12,714 bases of DNA, from the NCBI RefSeq assembly GCF_000966975.1, contig NZ_JZWV01000614.1, forward strand, positions 1-12,714. The letters run 5' to 3'. Numbering within the stretch: the first letter of the stretch is position 1; each line of letters starts with the position of its first letter. Shown here piece by piece: positions 8,579-12,714 of the stretch. This DNA is from Streptomyces katrae. Its GTDB lineage: Bacteria; Actinomycetota; Actinomycetes; Streptomycetales; Streptomycetaceae. The translations under genes and the position numbers were made by a program. The notes beneath the pieces are model-generated. The model saw only the letters and a program-made list of their open reading frames with translations, was not told the origin of the DNA and did no database searches.

Positions 8579-9358
8579 GTGGCAGAGCGCAAGCCGATCG
8601 AATCCTGGCTCACCGACATGGACGGGGTCCTCATCCACGAGGGCACTCCGATCCCCGGCGCCGATGCCTTCATCAAGCGGCTGCGCGAGTCCGGCAAGCC
8701 CTTCCTGGTCCTCACCAACAACTCCATCTACACCCCGCGCGACCTCCAGGCACGGCTCAGCCGCATGGGCCTGGACGTGCCCGTGGACAACATCTGGACC
8801 TCGGCCCTCGCCACCGCGAAGTTCCTCGACGACCAGCGCCCCGGCGGCACGGCGTACGTCATCGGCGAGGCCGGCCTGACCACCGCCCTGCACGACATCG
8901 GCTACGTCCTGACCGACCACGAGCCCGACTACGTGGTCCTGGGTGAAACGCGGACCTACTCCTTCGAAGCCATGACCAAGGCGGTCCGGCTGATCAACGG
9001 CGGAGCCCGGTTCATCTGCACCAACCCCGACGAGACGGGCCCCTCCACCGAGGGCCCGCTCCCGGCCACGGGTGCGGTCGCCGCGCTGATCACCAAGGCC
9101 ACCGGCAAGAAGCCGTACTTCGCCGGCAAGCCCAACCCGCTGATGATGCGTACGGGCCTCAACGCCATCGGCGCCCACTCCGAGACCAGCGCGATGATCG
9201 GCGACCGGATGGACACCGACGTGCTGGCGGGCCTGGAGGCGGGCATGCAGACCTTCCTCGTGCTGACCGGGCTGACCACGGTCGAGGACACCGAGCAGTT
9301 CCCCTACCGCCCGACCCGGACGGTCGACTCCATCGCGGACCTCGTCGACCTGGTGTAG
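8579..9358 (+). CDS. HAD-IIA (NagD-type) phosphatase
   Basis: This 259-residue cytoplasmic phosphatase of the NagD / p-nitrophenyl phosphatase group has the usual length. Motif I is LTDMDGVL (D13, D15), motif II VLTNNS (T46), the lysine motif is YFAGKPNPLMM and motif III IGDRMDTDV. The long insert between motifs II and III (about residues 70-180) is the C2-type cap that defines subclass IIA. Members hydrolyse small phosphoesters such as sugar phosphates, nucleotides or phosphoglycolate, and the sequence does not fix the substrate. GTG 8579 is supported by GGAGAG (8567-8572) six bases upstream and by the family's short N-terminus. The reading frame is open further upstream, but those codons overlap the terminator hairpin. 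Terminators on both sides make it a single-gene unit. It is a different HAD branch from the phosphonatase-like protein at 2086. Confidence 0.9.
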   Translation: MAERKPIESWLTDMDGVLIHEGTPIPGADAFIKRLRESGKPFLVLTNNSIYTPRDLQARLSRMGLDVPVDNIWTSALATAKFLDDQRPGGTAYVIGEAGLTTALHDIGYVLTDHEPDYVVLGETRTYSFEAMTKAVRLINGGARFICTNPDETGPSTEGPLPATGAVAALITKATGKKPYFAGKPNPLMMRTGLNAIGAHSETSAMIGDRMDTDVLAGLEAGMQTFLVLTGLTTVEDTEQFPYRPTRTVDSIADLVDLV

Positions 9359-9397
9359 CCGGACCGCGCGTATGGCCGACACGTACGGGCCAAAAGA

Positions 9398-9423
9398 GCG
9401 CCGCTCCGGATGCGGAGCGGCGC
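9398..9423 (+). terminator. Hairpin terminator after the HAD-IIA gene
   Basis: GCGCCGCTCCG (9398-9408) and CGGAGCGGCGC (9413-9423) form a perfect 11-bp stem with a GATG loop, 39 bases after the stop codon. AAAA precedes the stem and no T-run follows. Confidence 0.65.
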
Positions 9424-9430
9424 GCCGCGC

Positions 9431-9456
9431 GTGAATCTCCTCGTAAGGAGGTTCAC
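9431..9456 (+). promoter_or_regulatory. RNA hairpin enclosing the Shine-Dalgarno of the Ig-like protein gene
   Basis: GTGAATCTCCT (9431-9441) pairs with AGGAGGTTCAC (9446-9456) over 11 bp with one U-G pair and a CGTA loop. The right arm contains the full ribosome binding site AGGAGG (9446-9451), and ATG 9458 follows one base after the stem. If transcribed, the hairpin would hide the ribosome binding site, so translation may depend on unfolding by temperature, a ligand, a protein or an sRNA. At DNA level it could also be an operator palindrome. Confidence 0.55.
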
Positions 9457-9457
9457 C

Positions 9458-10066
9458 ATGCGAAGTTCTCTGCTCGCTCTCCGTGCCGCAGCGGTGGCCG
9501 TGACCCTGGCGGCCTGCACCGCCGTGACCGCCCCCGCCGCCCTCGGATACGACGGGGACCGCGGCGGTGTCTCCATCGAGCCGAACCCGGCGGAACCGGG
9601 CGGCCGGGTCAAGATCCGTGTACGTGCCTGTGAGGGCGACTGGGCGGTGGCCCGTTCCCCCGTCTTCGACGGGGAGGTCCGGTTGCGCAAGGGCCACGAG
9701 GACCCCCGCACCCTCTTCGGCGAGGCCGAGATCCGTCACCACGCCGACCCGGGCTGGCACGAGGTCCGGGTCAAGTGCGAGGGCCGGGACGACGGCCTGC
9801 GCGGCTCCCTGGAGATCCGCCACCGCGACCACCGCCCCGACCCCCACCACTCGCCGGTCTGGCCGGTCCACGCGGGCGGCGGCGCGATGGCCGCCCAGGT
9901 CGCCGAGACCACCCGGCTGGCCTCCGGCTCGGTGGCGAAGAAGAGCCATCACGGCGACGGCCCCGGCCTGCCGCAGACCGTGGTCGGCGCGGTCCTGGCC
10001 GCCGCGGCCACCCTGGTGGTCGCCGGGCGGGCCCTGACCCTGCGCCGCCGCCGCAACGGCGGATGA
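9458..10066 (+). CDS. Secreted, membrane-anchored Ig-like protein paired with a sortase
   Basis: This 202-residue surface protein has an N-terminal signal sequence (residues 1 to about 30, cleavage near TAPAALG). LAAC at 17-20 also resembles a lipobox, though a hydrophobic stretch continues after it. Residues 35-125 look like a compact beta-rich Ig-type domain (VSIEPNPAEPGGRVKIRVRA ... GSLEIRH), with C58 and C107 able to form a disulfide. A His/Pro-rich hinge follows, then LPQTV (171-175), a membrane helix (about 174-192) and RRRR. That layout is a sortase signal, except that the expected G of LPxTG is V, so it may be retained in the membrane or recognised atypically. AAGGAGG fixes the start at ATG 9458. 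The last codons overlap the sortase gene (ATGA), implying coupled synthesis. Function unknown; such pairs are common in streptomycetes. Confidence 0.82.
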   Translation: MRSSLLALRAAAVAVTLAACTAVTAPAALGYDGDRGGVSIEPNPAEPGGRVKIRVRACEGDWAVARSPVFDGEVRLRKGHEDPRTLFGEAEIRHHADPGWHEVRVKCEGRDDGLRGSLEIRHRDHRPDPHHSPVWPVHAGGGAMAAQVAETTRLASGSVAKKSHHGDGPGLPQTVVGAVLAAAATLVVAGRALTLRRRRNGG

Positions 10067-10725
10067 GCGGGCCCCGGCCCTCCGCCGGCGGCCGGCTGCT
10101 GACCTTCACCGCCTGGTCGGTGCTGGTGCTCGGCCTCTGGCTGTGGGGCAAGGAGATCACCGGGGTGCCGGCCGGTCCGCTCTCCGGGCGGGCCGGCGGC
10201 CAGGCCGCCCCGGGCCTCCCGGCCGCGCGGGCCCCGCTGACGGCGGCGATGCCCGCGCGGGTCGACGTACCGTCCCTGGGGGTGCAGGCGCCGGTGATCG
10301 CGCGGGGCCTCGACCGGCAGGGGGCGATCGAGCCGCCGCCGTACGAGCTCCCCGGCACGGTGGGCTGGTGGGGCGCGGGCCCCGCGCCCGGGGCGGCGGG
10401 GGCGGCGCTGATGGTGGGGCACGTGGACACGAAGTCCAAGCCGGCCGTGTTCTTCGGCCTGGGGTCGGTCAAGCCGGGGGCGAAGATCCGGGTGGCGCGG
10501 GCGGACGGGACGGTCGCCGAGTTCACCGTCGAGGACGTACGGGTCTACGAGCGCGCGGGCTTCGACCCGCACAAGGCGTACGGGCCCCGGGTCGAGGGGC
10601 GCTCCGAGCTGAGGCTGGTGACCTGCGGCGGTACCTACGACAAGGCGGCCGGCCAGTACTCGGCGAACGTGGTGGTCTCGGCGTACCTGACGGGCGCGGG
10701 AGCCAGGCCGGGCGCGGCGGCCTAG
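10063..10725 (+). CDS. Class F sortase
   Basis: This 220-residue membrane-bound transpeptidase has an N-terminal membrane anchor (about 12-29, LLTFTAWSVLVLGLWLW), a Pro/Ala-rich linker and the sortase beta-barrel from about residue 62 (MPARVDVPSLGVQAPVIARG). The catalytic His lies in LMVGHVDT (H120) and the catalytic Cys in LRLVTCGGTYD (C188). The third catalytic residue of sortases, an Arg on the strand after the Cys, is not visible at the expected place, where YSANVVVSA reads S at Cys+12. Either this subfamily uses another Arg or activity is altered. It would cut a sorting signal and join the protein to the cell wall. The overlapping upstream gene, with its LPQTV-helix-RRRR tail, is the obvious partner. 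ATG 10063 overlaps the previous stop by 4 bp. Confidence 0.9.
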   Translation: MSGPRPSAGGRLLTFTAWSVLVLGLWLWGKEITGVPAGPLSGRAGGQAAPGLPAARAPLTAAMPARVDVPSLGVQAPVIARGLDRQGAIEPPPYELPGTVGWWGAGPAPGAAGAALMVGHVDTKSKPAVFFGLGSVKPGAKIRVARADGTVAEFTVEDVRVYERAGFDPHKAYGPRVEGRSELRLVTCGGTYDKAAGQYSANVVVSAYLTGAGARPGAAA

Positions 10726-10748
10726 ACCCGGCGCGGCGGCCTGGACCG
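10711..10748. repeat. 19-bp tandem repeat spanning the sortase stop codon
   Basis: GGCGCGGCGGCCTAGACCC (10711-10729) is followed directly by GGCGCGGCGGCCTGGACCG (10730-10748), with 17 of 19 bases the same. The first copy holds the TAG stop, and the second has TGG there. It looks like a small local duplication at the gene end. Confidence 0.6.
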
Positions 10749-10771
10749 GTCCGGCTTTCCGGTACGACAGA

Positions 10772-10805
10772 GAAGCCCCTCGCAGCTTTCGCTGCGAGGG
10801 GCTTC
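10772..10805. terminator. Strong hairpin terminator between the sortase gene and tRNA-Lys
   Basis: GAAGCCCCTCGCAGC (10772-10786) and GCTGCGAGGGGCTTC (10791-10805) form a perfect 15-bp stem with a TTTC loop, followed by CCCCTTGTC. It lies between the sortase gene on + and the tRNA gene on -, only 10 bases past the tRNA 3' end, so it can serve both transcripts. Confidence 0.85.
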
Positions 10806-10815
10806 CCCTTGTCTG

Positions 10816-10889
10816 TGCGCCGCCAGGGACTCGAACCCCGGACCCGCTGATTAAGAGTCAGCTGCTCTAACCAACTGAGCTAGCGGCGC
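10816..10889 (-). tRNA. tRNA-Lys (anticodon CTT)
   Basis: Read on the - strand this is a complete 74-base cloverleaf. The 7-bp acceptor stem GCGCCGC/GCGGCGC is perfect, and the D arm contains GCTCAGTTGGTTAGAGC. The anticodon loop ACTCTTAA is closed by CTG/CAG, giving anticodon CTT for AAG codons, the main lysine codon in such GC-rich genomes. The T arm contains GGTTCGAGTCC and the discriminator base is A. The 3' CCA is not encoded (CAG follows), so it must be added after transcription. Confidence 0.95.
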
Positions 10890-10904
10890 TTGCTGACAGG
10901 GAAA

Positions 10905-10910
10905 ACTCTA
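10905..10910 (-). promoter_or_regulatory. Candidate -10 box of the tRNA-Lys promoter
   Basis: On the - strand TAGAGT fits the TAnnnT -10 pattern and ends 15 bases before the mature tRNA 5' end, leaving room for a short leader. No good -35 match was found at 16-19 bases upstream, so support is limited. Confidence 0.35.
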
Positions 10911-10968
10911 CCCCACTTCCAGAGGTGCTCGTGACCAGCCGCGCCCGCGTTGTCCGATTAACCCATGT

Positions 10969-10996
10969 TTGAGTGGTTTGTCGTGCACGATATGTC
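10969..10996 (+). promoter_or_regulatory. Candidate promoter of the cell-wall NlpC/P60-like gene
   Basis: TTGAGT (10969-10974) and TATGTC (10991-10996), with a 16-base spacer, form a moderate match to a vegetative promoter within the AT-richest part of the gap between the tRNA and ATG 11105. It would give a leader of about 100 bases. No other structure was seen in 10911-11104. Confidence 0.3.
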
Positions 10997-11104
10997 TGGG
11001 CCGGGCCACATCTGACGCTCCGTCGGGTGCGGCCGGGGCCCGGACCGACGACAGCAGGAGCGATCGGGCCGATCAGGACCGGTCAGGGGAGTGGACGGAA
11101 CCAC

Positions 11105-12631
11105 ATGACGACGCAGCCTCCGGTGCGTGTGCAGATGCCGATGCCGACGCCTGTCTTCGAGGAGTACGAGCCCGCCGGCGACTGCGCGTGCCCCGGCTGT
11201 GCCCAGCGCCGCCGGGCCCTCGCGCGCGGGCGGGCCATAGCGCTGCGCGACGGCGGCACGCCGGCCGTGCGCGGAGCCCGGCGGGCACTGGTCCTGGCCA
11301 CCGCGGCCGGGGTGGTCCTGGGCGGCGGCGGGCCTGCGGCCGCACTGCTCCCGGACCACGCCGCCCCGAAGCCACGTCCGGCCGAGCCGCTCCCGGCCGA
11401 GCCGCTCCCGGGCGCGGGGCGGACGGCGGGCACGGCGCACGGGGCGGACGCCCGGCCCGTGCCCGGCCCCGGCCCGTCGGCCCGGGACACCCCGGGCAGC
11501 CCCCAGGGCGGCCGGGCCCCGCTGCACGGCCGGCCGCGTCCCCCGGCCTCCGGACCGGGACGGCCGGGCGCGCCCTCGCTGGCGCGGCGCACCGACCGGG
11601 CCACGATCATCAACCGGGCGAAGCTGTGGCTGGAGGCGCAGGTCCCGTACAGCATGTCCGAGTACTGGACGGACGGCTACCGGCAGGACTGCTCCGGGTA
11701 CGTCTCCATGGCCTGGAACCTCGGTACGAACGAGTGGACCGGCAGCCTGGACACCTTCGCCACGAAGATCACCAAGGACGAGCTGCTGCCCGGGGACATG
11801 CTCCTCTTCCACAACCCGGCGGACCCCAACAAGGGCTCGCACGTGGTCCTCTTCGGCGGCTGGGTCGACGAGACGCACACGCACTACATCGCCTACGAGC
11901 AGACCCCGCCGGTCACGCGGCGGCTGGCCACGCCGTACGGGTACTGGAACAACGGGGCCAAGTACGTCCCGTACCGGTTCAACGGGGTGACCGGCGGCAT
12001 CCTCCCGGGCGACTCGGTGCCTCCGGCGCAGCAGCCGACGGTCACCTTCCCCGGCGCGTCCAAGTTCGGCCCCGGGGCCGACAACAAGTACGTCGCCGAG
12101 CTGGGCCGGATGCTGATCGACCGCGGCGCCCTGCGGTTCTACCCGAAGGGGCCGAGCACCAAGTGGAGCGAGGCCGACCGGCAGGCCACGGAGGCGTTCC
12201 AGCTGGCGCAGGGCTGGACGGGTGCCGACGCGGACGGCATCCCGGGCCCGGACACCTGGCGGCTGCTGGTCCAGCGCCAGGGCAACGACATCGTGCCGAC
12301 GGGCCGCACGACACCCCCGCCGGGCCCGCAGGCACCGCAGGTCCCGCCGGCCCCGTCGGCGCCCGGGGTGCCGCGCCCGGGCCCCGCCGGTGTCCCGGCC
12401 TATCCCGGCCTGAGGGTCTTCCACCCCGGCCGGTCCCATCCGGCGATCGCCGCGATGGGCCGGCAGCTGCTGAAGAAGGGCTTCGGCAAGTACTACACGG
12501 CCGGCCCGGGCCAGAGCTGGACCGAGGCAGACCGCCGCAACGTCGAGGCCTTCCAGCGCGCGCAGGGCTGGCGCGGCGCCATGGCCGACGGCTACCCGGG
12601 CCCGGAAACCTGGCGCCGGCTGTTCGCATGA
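11105..12631 (+). CDS. Membrane-anchored NlpC/P60-like cell-wall protein with two peptidoglycan-binding modules
   Basis: This 508-residue protein starts with a short cytoplasmic-looking segment holding CACPGC (C27, C29, C32) and then basic residues. A hydrophobic helix follows (about 60-82), then a Pro-rich spacer (83-160). The catalytic-type domain (about 165-305) has YRQDCSGYVSMAWNLG with C196 and GSHVVLFGGW with H246, the Cys/His pattern of NlpC/P60 endopeptidases. Two peptidoglycan-binding modules follow (about 314-390 and 436-507), each with WSEADR/WTEADR, AFQ.AQGW and DG.PGP.TWR. A second Pro-rich hinge separates them. It likely acts on or binds peptide stems of peptidoglycan outside the membrane. 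The cysteine cluster before the helix could bind a metal or respond to redox state. ATG 11105 has only a weak GGA upstream. The frame is open to 10973, but the protein-like pattern begins at MTTQPP. A perfect 15-bp tandem repeat (11380-11409) encodes the repeated AEPLP. Confidence 0.85.
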   Translation: MTTQPPVRVQMPMPTPVFEEYEPAGDCACPGCAQRRRALARGRAIALRDGGTPAVRGARRALVLATAAGVVLGGGGPAAALLPDHAAPKPRPAEPLPAEPLPGAGRTAGTAHGADARPVPGPGPSARDTPGSPQGGRAPLHGRPRPPASGPGRPGAPSLARRTDRATIINRAKLWLEAQVPYSMSEYWTDGYRQDCSGYVSMAWNLGTNEWTGSLDTFATKITKDELLPGDMLLFHNPADPNKGSHVVLFGGWVDETHTHYIAYEQTPPVTRRLATPYGYWNNGAKYVPYRFNGVTGGILPGDSVPPAQQPTVTFPGASKFGPGADNKYVAELGRMLIDRGALRFYPKGPSTKWSEADRQATEAFQLAQGWTGADADGIPGPDTWRLLVQRQGNDIVPTGRTTPPPGPQAPQVPPAPSAPGVPRPGPAGVPAYPGLRVFHPGRSHPAIAAMGRQLLKKGFGKYYTAGPGQSWTEADRRNVEAFQRAQGWRGAMADGYPGPETWRRLFA

Positions 12632-12642
12632 CGGAGGCAACG

Positions 12643-12714
12643 ATGACGCACCCCACCCGCACCACGTTCACGACGGGCACCTTCCACCCCGCCCCACCCT
12701 CCGCCCCCCACCCC
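12643..12714 (+). CDS. Start of an unidentified gene, cut by the window end
   Basis: ATG 12643 follows GGAGG (12633-12637) at five bases and opens a frame that stays open for 24 codons to the edge. The visible residues begin MTHPTRTTFTTGTFHPAPP, too short and too Pro/Thr-rich to identify. An in-frame ATG at 12628 overlaps the stop of the preceding gene (ATGA) and would add MTEAT. Either way the gene is probably co-transcribed with the cell-wall protein gene. Confidence 0.55.
   Translation, partial: MTHPTRTTFTTGTFHPAPPSAPHP

Noticed and set aside
10743..10752. GGACCGGTCC palindrome after the sortase gene
   Set aside because: Half-sites are in the opposite order to the GGTC-GACC operators, and it lies in the gene-end repeat. 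It is likely GC-rich chance.

Overview
The window looks like chromosomal DNA of a Streptomyces or a close actinomycete relative. It is very GC-rich, codons end almost always in G or C, GTG starts and 4-bp start/stop overlaps are common, and it carries a class F sortase and a cell-wall protein with two actinobacterial peptidoglycan-binding modules. This assignment comes from sequence character and recognised families, not from a database search.

Region 1 (1-6709) is a phosphonate uptake and breakdown cluster, all on the + strand. It contains a GntR/UTRA regulator (35-811) and a 138-bp regulatory gap with a candidate operator. A tightly packed operon follows: an FAD-dependent amine oxidoreductase, a phosphonatase-like HAD hydrolase, an ABC ATPase, two permeases and a substrate-binding lipoprotein (950-6709). 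The inferred pathway imports 2-aminoethylphosphonate (AEP) or a close relative. The flavoenzyme then oxidatively deaminates it to a phosphonoaldehyde, and the HAD enzyme cleaves the C-P bond. No PhnW transaminase and no C-P lyase gene is present in the window.

Region 2 (6710-8508) has one gene, a secreted alkaline-phosphatase-superfamily enzyme with a C-terminal beta-sandwich-like domain. Its upstream region shares a 10-bp exact match and a palindrome core with the site in front of the phosphonate operon. I therefore propose that it belongs to the same regulon and supplies substrate from outside the cell. A perfect 14-bp hairpin ends it.

Region 3 (8509-9423) holds a HAD-IIA (NagD-type) phosphatase. 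A GntR-type palindrome (GTGGT-N4-ACCAC) lies upstream and a hairpin terminator downstream.

Region 4 (9431-10805) encodes a secreted or anchored Ig-like protein overlapping (ATGA) a class F sortase. The Shine-Dalgarno of the first gene is fully enclosed in an 11-bp hairpin. The pair ends at a 15-bp perfect terminator that faces a tRNA-Lys(CTT) gene on the - strand (10816-10889).

Region 5 (10890-12714) has an NlpC/P60-like cell-wall protein with two peptidoglycan-binding modules, then the first 24 codons of a further gene that runs off the window.
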